Assembly (NCBI GenBank): GCA_030686995.1
Contig: CM060687.1
Span: 169,928,090 to 169,992,089, forward strand
DNA length: 64,000 nt
Reading direction: 5' to 3'
Source: Artemisia argyi
Lineage: Eukaryota > Streptophyta > Magnoliopsida > Asterales > Asteraceae
In this document: positions 1 through 14,082 of the stretch, one piece after another
How the letters are laid out: each line of letters begins with the position of its first letter
Position numbering within the stretch: position 1 is the stretch's first letter
Program-made: the position numbers and the translations under genes
Notes under the pieces: generated by a model
Seen by the model: the letters and a program-made list of their open reading frames with translations, nothing else
Database searches by the model: none
What the model was told of the DNA's origin: nothing

Positions 1-1135
1 AATCATTTAGGTCGCGGTTAGAGCGTTTGTGCCTCGATTTTCGTGCGTTTTCCTTTTGGTTATCATATCGATTGTTCCAGGTGAGTTCATACCCCCTACT
101 TTTACCTGTTTTTATAACTGTTTTGGGGGAGAATACATGCTCGTTTTTGACTAAACTCGATGCTTGTTTTATTGGAATGCGCAATACTTGATTTATTATT
201 TAAATGCACCTATGTGTATATCAGTTGCATACTGGATTATTTCCTTACATACACAAGTGTTTGATAAACATACAACACACTTTATGAACTTTTGCTTTTA
301 TGCAACACACTTTATGAACTATTACTTTTATGCAAACACTTTTATGGACCACACTGTAACTTATGCTTTATTTACACTATTACGCGGATTAGCCTAAGCC
401 CTTGAATCCCACTATGCCCAAACTCATGAACCGTCAATTCCTGCTGGGAAGCGCGAATGTTATAAATAGATCTATTGGTGGTGACTCCCCCGTTCGGTTT
501 GACCGGATAGGCAAACGCGAGCGTATAACATGTCGAATTACAAGTGTAACGGGATAAACACTTGCCGGGCCTTTATATTTAACATGCTTCTAGAGCATGC
601 ACACTGTCGTAGCTTCGGTTGCATGAACTTAGTGCTAGCGTAATAAGACTATTTACTATGTGACATTATATTCGTTGTAGTGATCACACACTCTACTCAT
701 GGTCCACAATTTTGATTTTTACTGTAAGGTAAACACTATTTTGCAAGACATTGTGAGCCACACAATGGTCACAAAACTCTCTATTGAACTCATAACACTA
801 TGGTTTTAATACAAACTTATGAACTCACCAACCTCGTGTTGACACTCTTTAGCATGTATTTTCAGGTTTTAAGCAATGGCACGCTACTGGAGGTTTTAGC
901 AGGGCATGGCATGGTCATAGAAGACTCTGATATTCACTTGGGGACCATTTTAAACTATTTTACGGGCCTACTTCCGCACTATATTTTAACGATGTAAATT
1001 CAATACTTTTGGTTAAATGATTTTATTCTAAATGATTGAAGTGAAAACCAGTTTTGAACTTGTGTTGTAATACCAATTGAGTTACACCCCAGCTACATGT
1101 ATGCTTCCGCTGGACCCGATTTTGGGGGTGTGACA
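1..1135 (+). repeat. 5' LTR of LARD-like element A, cut by window edge
   Basis: Only the last 1135 bases of this LTR are in the window. They match 5679-6813 at a constant offset of 5678 with no indel, and I saw no mismatch in the rows compared. The LTR ends in a GGGGGTGTGACA terminus and is followed three bases later by a primer binding site. Two 30-bp minisatellite units lie at 275-334. The short open frames inside repeat in both LTR copies and look non-coding. Near identity of the two LTRs implies a recent insertion. Confidence 0.93.
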
Positions 1136-1138
1136 GAT

Positions 1139-1150
1139 TGGTATCAGAGC
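1139..1150 (+). other. Primer binding site of element A (tRNA-iMet type)
   Basis: TGGTATCAGAGC is the standard plant complement to the 3' end of initiator methionine tRNA. It lies just inside the LTR end at 1135, so it fixes the LTR boundary and shows the element runs on the + strand. Confidence 0.9.
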
Positions 1151-3089
1151 TTTGGCTATAGCGAACTAAGTGTTTTTAAAACCTAGACTATAGCTACTTC
1201 CATGAAAACATAACCCTATGACCGTCACGTGCCTGCCTGCCAAGCTGAAGCCTCATTTGTGGTTAGTTGCTGATATAGGTGATGAGATTTGTGTCTCATT
1301 ATCTGATATGTTATATTCACTTATTATAGTTGATTACTATAATTGTCTTTCATATAAGCATGCTCATGTATCGTATATGTCACCACGTTATGCTTTCCCT
1401 TGCATAGCTTCATAAATTGACCTCGAGTTTGGTCACTTGCTTTTGTCTTTCAGAACGTCTTGGTATTTGGGGAGGACATAGTCTTAGTATAACTGAGCTG
1501 AGTATTTCAAAATTCATGGAACCTCGGTGGAATATAGACTGGTCATCTATATTCAACCCGGGATAGTGAGATATAGGCTGACCACCTATGTCTGACTCAG
1601 AAATGAATTTTGCAATACTGAGAATGGTTATAATAAAATTCTGTCTGGATTGAATTCTCTACTCAATTTCCAAATGTTTCATTTACATGTGTGTAAACAC
1701 TCGTTGGCAGAACATTCATACTTTTCACCATCTCGTTAACCACCGATTGGAAGCACGCCAACTGGACATTTCATCTCATGGACATTTACGTCTATGCACG
1801 ATACACTTATATCACAGTATTTTCTTTTATCACAATCTCATTTTGTCGCAGTTGTCACAATCTTTCCCCTTCTCACCCTCATTATCATTTCCTTTCCCCA
1901 TCCCCATATATAAGGAATTAGCTAACACTCTATAGACTCCGATGTCACTCATTACTCACTACTCCCTATATTGATAAGTGGATGTTATCAATGATCTCCC
2001 TAGGAAAGACTTTCCATACCATCTACGAGGAGGATCCCTCGGCACATTGAAACCATTCAAAACTCAACAGAAATCTCAGGATACCACAAAACCAATCGAA
2101 CCACTATCACTGGCCTGATTGCCACAATTCCCCCATCTGGAAAGTATTGGCTTGACTGAATTACAAGATTTGTTTCGATGCGAATGCTCACTAAGCAACA
2201 CCATAGAGATACATCCAACCTCCTAACCAAGACTATAGAACCTTCAGTTGAACATGTCCTCACCAATAGACTTTATTCAAACATGTTAGACACCTATGCA
2301 TTTGTGCAGACATACATACCTGGCTATTTTTATCCTCTTGATACGTTCACTTTAAATGGATTTTTTTTTCTCCAAACTACCGTTATACAAAACACTTTTC
2401 TGAGGCACTTATTCTGACAAGCAAATTCCTTTTGGTTAATCTTTAACAAAACTATTAAATGATTAGAAAATTTTAAACATCAATCTTTCGTCAACCATAT
2501 TATCCACCTTATGTTGAAAATTGTCCTATTTTGCATAACTATTAAATTCTGAAACATCAAGAAATACGTTACTTTAAAAAGCCGTTTGCTTAAAGTTGTA
2601 AAGGGAAGGTTTATGAACAAAACACACAATCTCAAAACAAACTTTGAAAAATCAATCACTATATTACATCACTTATACCTTTAGGAGTTGTGATTTGATG
2701 ACATAGAGCTTGGGAAAAATCAGAGTAATGGAGACTAAGCATCGTAGGTGGAGAGAGACTCAACTCATGACATTCCTGCGGAGGAATCACAACCTTATCC
2801 TAGTCTATTATTTTCAACAACACCCTTTGACGGACTTAACCTTGTAAGTCTTTCAAAACAAGATTCATGATATCCATTTCAATTATTTCTAATAAAGGAA
2901 TTTGATTCACCTCAACTCCTAATGATTTCATTAAGATCCCTTTGGAACCACACCACCTATCATCTGTAGACCAATGGTCAGAATTTGAGAATGATTCAAA
3001 CATAGGGAGATATGCCCAAATCGGGTGTGATTGACATTAGAAATGGTTGGACTAACCATTTGCCATAAATCAAATTCAGTTGCAACCTT

Positions 3090-3140
3090 AGTTACCACAC
3101 GAGTGTAGAGACTACACCATTTGAAGCACTCTATGGCCGA
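3090..3140 (+). pseudogene. Fossil Ty3/gypsy integrase fragment in element A
   Basis: In one frame this stretch reads YHTSVETTPFEALYGR, the PFEALYGR signature found in Ty3/gypsy integrases just after the catalytic core. A stop follows within six codons, and the flanking sequence cannot be read in one frame. The same fossil sits at the same place in element B, so the decay predates the split of the two copies. It shows the LARD family descends from a Ty3/gypsy element. A Tekay/Del-type chromovirus is plausible from the very long LTRs, but that is inference. Confidence 0.7.
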
Positions 3141-3389
3141 AGTGCCAACATCCATTGACGGATTGAAATTTGGAAAAACCCAACTCACTAGTCCAGTAAG
3201 CATTCATGAATCCGATATACACTGGACCATTCAACATTTCTGACAGAGTAGGCCTAGTGGCCGTCAGACTTGAACCTTGTTAGAGCTCAATAGCTTACAC
3301 AATAAAAATCATCAACTTTTCACCAATACCACTCTAGAGACCAACACAAACAGAACTTCGGGACGAAGTTCCTTTTAAGGGGGTGAGAC

Positions 3390-6300
3390 TGTAACAACCC
3401 GCATTTTCGGGACATTTCTACTATTCACTATTCATCAATTACTATTCACCGGTCACTATTCATCATTTTCGGAGCCCGTTTGTGATTCTGAGAAGCAGTA
3501 CTATTCATGCGACACTATTCATTCCCGAAGGGAAATCACTATTCATGATCATCGTTCATCATTTCGTAAACTGAGTTTACGGGTCTTCAAATTCGCAGCT
3601 AATATCACAACCCGCTATTTCCCAGGTCGATACTATTTCCTAAACTCGAATTTAAATTCTTGACATTTAATTTAAAACAATTCACATGAGCTCTTTTACT
3701 TGAATCGACGCGAATTTTTAAATAAATTCTAAGAACTCTAGGACTTAGGCTAATTTTAGCCCACAATGCTCCGGTACCTTGCTCCTTCCCCAATTCATAA
3801 TTTTATACTATAAAACATATTTCTATTCTTTAAATACTTACGGTTTTAAATTCAACAAAACGTTAATTTTTATTCAAGAATGTAACACTTGACATACCCG
3901 ACTTTCTCAACAATTATTTTTAGAGTATTTTTATACTTCCAAAATCATTACAAAAGTCCCAAAAATATTTTTCGACGTCCAGGTTAAATTCTTTACATCT
4001 TACGTTTAATTACGTATAACTTTCGTTAACTACTAAACTAATACCCTATGCATATTTTTACTACCCAATACTCTCACAAAATATTTTTTTATAAAATTTT
4101 ACACAATCTTGTATTTTTTTTTAGCAATGACGTCCCTTTTTCTTTTATAACTATCACATGTTTTAAATTTTTGACCAAGAATTCAACAAAGGGGACAAGG
4201 ACCAAAATAGTGTGTGCTTGACTAGCCAATTTGTCTTCCATTCTTTTCAGCTAACAATACAAACGCCACCCTATATGTTTCCTATTAACTTAGATAGAAG
4301 ACCAAGACCAAGTGAAGAATTACCTTTGACCATTTGACCACTTTTTGTATAAATAAGTAGCCTAAGGTTTAACATAACACACAAACTTTACTAAAAAAAA
4401 AAAAAATACTACCACTTACTCCCTCACTTATACCATACGACCACAAGAAGAAAGGAAACAAGAAAAGTTAAAATTGCTAGTCCAATTGGTTATTTGATGT
4501 TACAATTAAGCTACAAGGGTTTGATACTAATCTTGGGGTTACACAAGTGCTTTACAAATCTCATCTCACTAACCTCTTTGTAAGTAAATTTTTACACTAC
4601 TAATACTTCATGATTTTCATGATTTTTATGCTTGTCTAGTAAATACACTTGGTTATCACTTGGTACGTGTTGAAAAATCTTTACATCCACTTTGATCTCT
4701 TAGCAAGAATATATATTTGAACAAGTTTTGATTACAAGAAAATTTGCTAGTAATAATCTTTACAAGAAAATGATGAAAACTTTATATATACATGTTAGTA
4801 GATTTGAAGTTTTAAATACTTGGATGGTCTTGTACATGGACCTTGAATATTGTTAAGTTATGTTTAGATCACCATACTAGTTGAGAAGTTGATGGATGAA
4901 CTAGGACTAGATTTGGAGTTGTTGTAAGTGGGGAAAATAAATAAAACACTAGGAAATATAATTTGACGCTTTTAATAACAAATCTGTCCCATTCGACCTC
5001 CTACAGATAGATCAGCACCTTGGTGACCATATTAGGCTAGAAATATAGAAAATAGACTTAATAACGAAAACATAGCCGCTTGAACGAGTTAAAACGGACT
5101 TATAACGAAGAAGATATGCTATTTTCAAGATTGACGACTAAAACTATATTTTCTGAAATCATGATTCTGTCCCGATTTTTCAAGCTAGGAAAACTGAGAT
5201 TAAATGATATCTAAACTAGCCGAGACCTTGAAAATACTAGAGTACACTTGAATACCTTCGCGGGAATATATAGAACTTGAGAAACGGAACTACGACGCAA
5301 AAGTTATGGCCTAAAGAAGATTACGACGACATAAAATTTTTGACAGCTTTTGTTCTACTATTAAAAGCTGATGGAGATATTTAACATGACTTTTGGACAC
5401 TTTAAAGAGTATTTTGGCTAAAATAACGTAAATAAACATAGTAGAACTTTACGTATACTTATTATATACGTTAGATTTAATATACTTATTGACAAGACGA
5501 CTAAGTTGTGGTCACAAGATTTACTAGTCACATTTTTCTAAAAAGGATGACTTTCTAAAATAAAAGGATCACATCTACTTAACTACCTTTTGACGATAAA
5601 TATTACAACAACATGTACAAGTGATAACGTAGTGTATGACTTGCATGCTTGACCTTGTCTTCGAACCTAAGATATATGAATCATTTAGGTCGCGGTTAGA
5701 GCGTTTGTGCCTCGATTTTCGTGCGTTTTCCTTTTGGTTATCATATCGATTGTTCCAGGTGAGTTCATACCCCCTACTTTTACCTGTTTTTATAACTGTT
5801 TTGGGGGAGAATACATGCTCGTTTTTGACTAAACTCGATGCTTGTTTTATTGGAATGCGCAATACTTGATTTATTATTTAAATGCACCTATGTGTATATC
5901 AGTTGCATACTGGATTATTTCCTTACATACACAAGTGTTTGATAAACATACAACACACTTTATGAACTTTTGCTTTTATGCAACACACTTTATGAACTAT
6001 TACTTTTATGCAAACACTTTTATGGACCACACTGTAACTTATGCTTTATTTACACTATTACGCGGATTAGCCTAAGCCCTTGAATCCCACTATGCCCAAA
6101 CTCATGAACCGTCAATTCCTGCTGGGAAGCGCGAATGTTATAAATAGATCTATTGGTGGTGACTCCCCCGTTCGGTTTGACCGGATAGGCAAACGCGAGC
6201 GTATAACATGTCGAATTACAAGTGTAACGGGATAAACACTTGCCGGGCCTTTATATTTAACATGCTTCTAGAGCATGCACACTGTCGTAGCTTCGGTTGC

Positions 6301-6813
6301 ATGAACTTAGTGCTAGCGTAATAAGACTATTTACTATGTGACATTATATTCGTTGTAGTGATCACACACTCTACTCATGGTCCACAATTTTGATTTTTAC
6401 TGTAAGGTAAACACTATTTTGCAAGACATTGTGAGCCACACAATGGTCACAAAACTCTCTATTGAACTCATAACACTATGGTTTTAATACAAACTTATGA
6501 ACTCACCAACCTCGTGTTGACACTCTTTAGCATGTATTTTCAGGTTTTAAGCAATGGCACGCTACTGGAGGTTTTAGCAGGGCATGGCATGGTCATAGAA
6601 GACTCTGATATTCACTTGGGGACCATTTTAAACTATTTTACGGGCCTACTTCCGCACTATATTTTAACGATGTAAATTCAATACTTTTGGTTAAATGATT
6701 TTATTCTAAATGATTGAAGTGAAAACCAGTTTTGAACTTGTGTTGTAATACCAATTGAGTTACACCCCAGCTACATGTATGCTTCCGCTGGACCCGATTT
6801 TGGGGGTGTGACA
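3390..6813 (+). repeat. 3' LTR of LARD-like element A
   Basis: A 3424-bp LTR that starts TGTAACAACCCGC right after the polypurine tract and ends GGGGGTGTGACA. Its last 1135 bases match the 5' LTR at 1-1135. It aligns with the 3.72-kb LTRs of element B but is about 300 bp shorter, partly because it has two 30-bp minisatellite units (5953-6012) instead of about six. The AT-rich body has no credible gene. Confidence 0.93.
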
Positions 6814-7304
6814 TTGAATCATGGTCCACATATTACTTTTGTTTACACAAACCAAAACATATTTGGCAGTGGGTTGTAAACACACAGGTTACAAGTCTTT
6901 TATGGCGGGACTTGGAACTGAGTGGATTTACGATGCCTTTGCTGGGAATCTTCATTCAAATGCAATGTATTTCATTTTACACTAAACTCTATGAACTCAC
7001 CAACCTCGTGTTGACACTTTAACATGTATTTTCAGGTATTAAGCAATGGCACACTACTGGAGGTTTTGGCAGGGCATGTCATGGTTATAGAAGACTCTGA
7101 TATTCATTTGGGGACCGTTTTAAACTATATTTTAAGGGCCTACTTCCGCACTACTTTTAACAATGTAAATTCAACACTTTTGGTTAAACGATTTTATTCT
7201 AAATGATTGAAATGAAAACCATTTTGTACTTGTGTTGTGGTACCAATTGAGTTACACCCCAGCTATATGTAAGCTTCCGCTGGACCCGATTTTGGGGTGT
7301 GACA
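6814..7304 (+). repeat. 3' remnant of an older LTR of the same LARD family
   Basis: This segment aligns with the last ~450 bases of the LARD LTRs, but with clear divergence and small indels, and ends in its own GGGGTGTGACA at 7304. It starts mid-LTR at a CATGGTCCACA stretch exactly where element A's 3' LTR ends. Element A therefore inserted into an older LTR of its own family. No primer site follows 7304, so this is the 3' end of an old 3' LTR or solo LTR. Confidence 0.8.
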
Positions 7305-8312
7305 GTATGTGACTTAAGCTCCACATAAACAACATTCTTTTTATCTTGTGAACAATACCTGGCATAAGACTAAAGCAAGAAAGAGAATATATTAGTGCCT
7401 GCGTTAAAGGAAAAACATGGAAAAACACAATTAAAAAGAAACCTTAAATTTTCACCTGAAGTACGCAACAAGAAACATGAGAGCATGCAATTTATGTTGA
7501 TGATTTTAGTGTCATCGGCTATTTTAGGTAACTGTGATTTAATAAAGACCAATGTGATTTCATATAAAGCTTGGATATGAGTAAGGGAAGTGTGGAGTGC
7601 ACACTCGGTGATATAATGTGTTTTCGACCACAACAAAGATGCAGGGCTCAAGGGCTTGTGCCCCCTTGCAGGGTCAAAGGGTAGCGCCCCTTGTTGGTGC
7701 TCCAAATGAGTTATATGTTTTTGGTGACGGAACTTTAACATTTTTATTGGGAGGACCGAAAAATAAATTATTATTATTAAATATATCTAATGATAAGAAT
7801 TGTAAAAGAAGAAAATAAATATTCATAAAACATCAAAAAATATAACTCATTTTCTAATATTTGAGAGGTGGTAATGGTTTTTTTTCATATATCATCCTTA
7901 AACTTCTACTTCATTTACACTAATAACCATGAACTTTTTTTAAGGATAGTCCGCCTTACCCGTTTTCCCACCAAAACCAACTGATGCGACTGTTTGCAAA
8001 TAGTCATGACTCTTAGGATACAATCACTTCTTAGTGCTTCTAATTGCTATATGTTTAATAACAAATGTTTGGTCTCAATTGACATTCAAAAAAAAAAAAA
8101 AAAAAAAACACAATTTTATTTGTTTTGCTCGGCCCAAGAAAGTACAAGATATAGCTTGACTAATATACTAAGATGATAGCTAGAGACTCTATCTGTGCTT
8201 AGAACAAAGTGCTTTGATTATCTTATCCCAGATTTTGTGTAACCAATGCAACAGGTTCGAAATACTTTATTTAAAAAGTGGATTATACACGATTCAATCA
8301 AATACTTAAGAT
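7305..8312. other. Unassigned intergenic DNA
   Basis: About 1 kb with no gene I can support. Open frames at 7370-7741 (-) and 7618-7818 (+) have no recognisable domain. A GC-richer patch at 7640-7710 repeats GGGCTTGTGCCCC-like and AGCGCCCC-like blocks. A long A tract starts near 8089; it could be a retroposon tail, but I see no retroposon body before it. Confidence 0.5.
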
Positions 8313-8612
8313 CAGTGGCAGAACCAGAAAAATAGATTGTGGGGGGCAATTTTTTTTTCGATAATAGCAAAAAAATGTGGAAGAAAAAAGTAAGACCGAA
8401 ATGATAAATAGAGTATTGTTACTTATAGATGAAAGATTTATAAGATTTTAAAGTGTTAAATGTTGGGTTTTAGTATGTGGGAAGGGGGCAATTTGTGTTT
8501 TCGGTGGGGGCACCTTAAAAAAATGGTCAAAATTATAAAAAAATTATACTAAAATCTCAACTTTTTCGGCTAGCTGATGCCCCCCGATAGTATACACATA
8601 AGTCCGCCCCTG
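8313..8612. mobile_element. hAT-like MITE, 300 bp
   Basis: The left end CAGTGGCAGAAC and the inverted right end CAGGGGCGGACT form imperfect terminal inverted repeats of a type common in plant MITEs. The flanks are CTTAAGAT (8305-8312) and CCTAAGAT (8613-8620), an 8-bp target duplication with one mismatch, as expected for the hAT superfamily. The inside is AT-rich with short G and C runs and no coding capacity. Confidence 0.65.
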
Positions 8613-9090
8613 CCTAAGATTATTGTCACACACTAACCTCAATTTCTAACAATATCGGCACTTTTGCCCTTCATTTTCAATAAAGCCTGACAGCCCTGAC
8701 TCACCAACCTTAGAACATATTCAAACAATTCAAAATCTTATTAAGGAAATTTGAAAATTTAATATTATAATGTGCCGCCACGTAAACATATATGCAACCA
8801 TGCATATATATACACACTTGATGACTATGGTTCGCATATAGTTCATCCATTGATTTAGCTAATTACATAGTATAGAAACTGTATGATATTGTTTGACTGG
8901 TATTAATTACTTTGGCACTTGTCATGTGACTAACCAGTCACGGTAACCTCGGCTTTATGGCATTACAAGTTTTTGTGGGTTCATTTGAGAATTGACATTT
9001 TGTCTTGAAGACTCGTTGACCCCAAGTCTTCACTGTGTATGTAGGTGATAATAAAACTTTGATTCCATTCTAGAGATTAGGTTAAAAAAA
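8613..9090 (+). other. 5' flank of SRK-like copy 1
   Basis: From about 8755 onward this matches the region upstream of SRK-like copy 2 (39155-39485), so the duplication includes the 5' flank and probably the promoter. A TATATATA run occurs near 8806 but is not well kept in copy 2, so I cannot name it as the TATA box. No open frame of note. Confidence 0.6.
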
Positions 9091-12280
<3,190 letters not shown>

Positions 12281-12784
12281 CTTATGATATGTCCGTTCTT
12301 GCATTCCTTTTCTTCTTACCTTCATGTACTGGTTCCAAACTTTATTTGTATATGATATCTATTCCAAAAATCATTTAGGACTAGACAAACATCATTATTG
12401 GGGAGGAAACCATTCCTTGATTCCAATTCCCACACACCAAACATGCCCTAAGTGTCTACTTCTAAGTTTCGAACAATGAAAACGTTTTTCAAAAAAAGAT
12501 AAATAGTATACAGTTGCTTGTCCATGACTACAACAAAAATAGCAAATCCAGCCGGAGCGAGGTAACTTGTCTACAAAAGCCATGTATAGCGTTAAATGTT
12601 GAGTACATGGAATAAGGTCATATCGAAATAATGTTCAAGAAAGAACAAAACTTTGACTTGCAATAACATGTTGTTTACAAACTTAAACTACCATCTTCTT
12701 ATGGCATATAGTTCAGACTACAATTCTGTGAAGCAAGTAAAACCGTAATACACGTCTAGTTCTGGACTCATCTGGCTTGGTTGT

Positions 12785-13468
12785 TTAGCCTGATTTTTTT
12801 TGTTGATTATTAGGGCTGTAAACGAACCGGACGAACACGAACAAAGCCTTTTTCATGTTCGTTCATTTAGTTTTTACCGGACAAATACACGGACACGAAC
12901 CCTTAAACGGACGAATTTTCTTGTTCATGTTCGTTTATTAAGAAAATGAGTTGTTCATGTTCGTTTATTAAGACACTAAACGAACGGTAAATGAACTTAA
13001 ACGAGCGAACATAAATAAACATTGACAAACAAACTATAACTTTATCAAATTATTCACATTATATTGTTTTATAAGTGTTGTTTTGTTTAAACAAACCAAT
13101 TTTAAAATTATATAATTAAAATATATGATATACGAACATAAATAAATAAATGAACATAAACAAACGTATAATCGGACGTTCACGAACATAAATGAACGAA
13201 CGCGTCTTTTGTTCATGTTCGTTCATTTAACTAAACGAACGTAAAATATTGTTCATGTTCGTTCATTTAATAAATAAATGAACATAAACGAATTTTTTAC
13301 CGAACGGTTCATGAAATGTTCACTGAACGTTTAGTTCGTTTACAGCCCTATTGATTATGCTCAGGTAACTTGAGTACATCTTCTTTAAGTAAAGGCTGCA
13401 ATTATTTCTATGATAACTTAAGCACCTTAGGATTGGTGGTTTCCGAGTATGCGCATACTACCTCGGCA
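12785..13468 (-). pseudogene. PUM24-like last exon, copy 1 (decayed, split by hAT MITE)
   Basis: Without the MITE at 12811-13350, this minus-strand stretch matches the last exon of the PUM24-like gene at 42869-43004. It still shows TTNPK and LQPLLKE, with the stop codon at 12785-12787. Two further in-frame stops (in the LKLS*K*LQPLL stretch) and the MITE destroy it. Its 5' border lies at the start of the copia LTR at 13470. PUM24/PUF6 proteins are nucleolar RNA-binding proteins of rRNA processing, with Pumilio repeats and a C-terminal CPL region. Two exons from the N-terminal half of the same copy appear at 34864-35068, so transposons split this gene. Confidence 0.7.
12811..13350. mobile_element. 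hAT-superfamily MITE, 540 bp, with perfect 8-bp TSD
   Basis: Perfect terminal inverted repeats: TAGGGCTGTAAACGAAC at the left and its reverse complement at the right. Identical 8-bp duplications TTGATTAT lie at 12803-12810 and 13351-13358. The duplicated block at 42.9 kb has a single TTGATTAT and no insert, which is the empty site. The inside is built from many GTTCATGTTCGTTCATTTA-like subterminal motifs in both orientations and encodes nothing. It must be moved by a hAT transposase encoded elsewhere. Confidence 0.93.
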
Positions 13469-13469
13469 T

Positions 13470-14056
13470 TGTTGGAAAATTTAGTGCACTTGAGGGATTA
13501 ATTCACACTTGGTAATGGGTTTGAAGGTACGGAGTGTACACCCATTTGGTCACTGAATCCCGTGACTCAATAGTGGTTATGTAATGATTCTGATGATAGC
13601 ATGATTATGCTGATAGTGGATTCTGCTGATAGTTCTGCTGTTAGTAGGATTCTGCTGCTAGTGTTATTATTACCACTTATAGTGTTAACATTACCACTGC
13701 TAGTGTTATTGTTTCCACTGATAACCACTGATTCCTATTATTATGGAAAGTATTATGATATAATTAATGGGCCGTTAATTATACATAATTCCATGGGATA
13801 GGGTTTGAGTATTCTCAATTATAAATAGAGGTCATAACACATCTGCATGGATACGATTAACACACAAACCCTAAACACTTGAATACGATTCTGTTCTTGA
13901 TTTGTGCCTAAAACAAGAACATCACTTTGTCTTATCTGGCATAGGGTCGAATAGTTTCTATTGGAAAGTGATAACACGATTTCAAGTGAATATCCGGTAC
14001 TCATTGATTATCTTAACCCTAATCTGGGAAAACTTGCAAACAAAAATTAACCAACA
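13470..14056 (+). repeat. 5' LTR of copia element
   Basis: A 587-bp LTR with inverted termini TGTTGG and CCAACA. It contains short CTGCTGATAG-type repeats and an AATTATAAATAGAGG TATA-like element at about 13818-13832. Against the 3' LTR it shows several substitutions and a ~23-bp length difference in the CTGATAG repeats, so this is not a fresh insertion. I could not find the usual iMet primer site after it. Confidence 0.85.
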
Positions 14057-14082
14057 ATCAATAGAAACTATTAGTGATAATC

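Larger units (their letters stand above)
1136..3389 (+). mobile_element. Non-coding internal region of element A
   Basis: About 2.25 kb between the LTRs. It closely matches the internal region of element B (27875-30099) along its length. No open frame covers a gag or pol domain; the longest frames are under 100 codons and do not look like proteins. The only protein trace is an integrase fossil at 3090-3140. The 3' end has a purine-rich tract (AAGGGGGTGAGA type) next to the 3' LTR. With LTRs longer than the interior and no coding capacity, this is a large retrotransposon derivative (LARD) that must be mobilised in trans. Confidence 0.85.

Noticed and set aside
164..397. 77-codon open frame in the LARD LTR, repeated at 5842-6075
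   Set aside because: It is a by-product of the 30-bp minisatellite and identical LTR copies; no domain, no signal of coding use.
7370..7741. 123-codon minus-strand frame
   Set aside because: No recognisable domain or splice context; composition like surrounding intergenic DNA.
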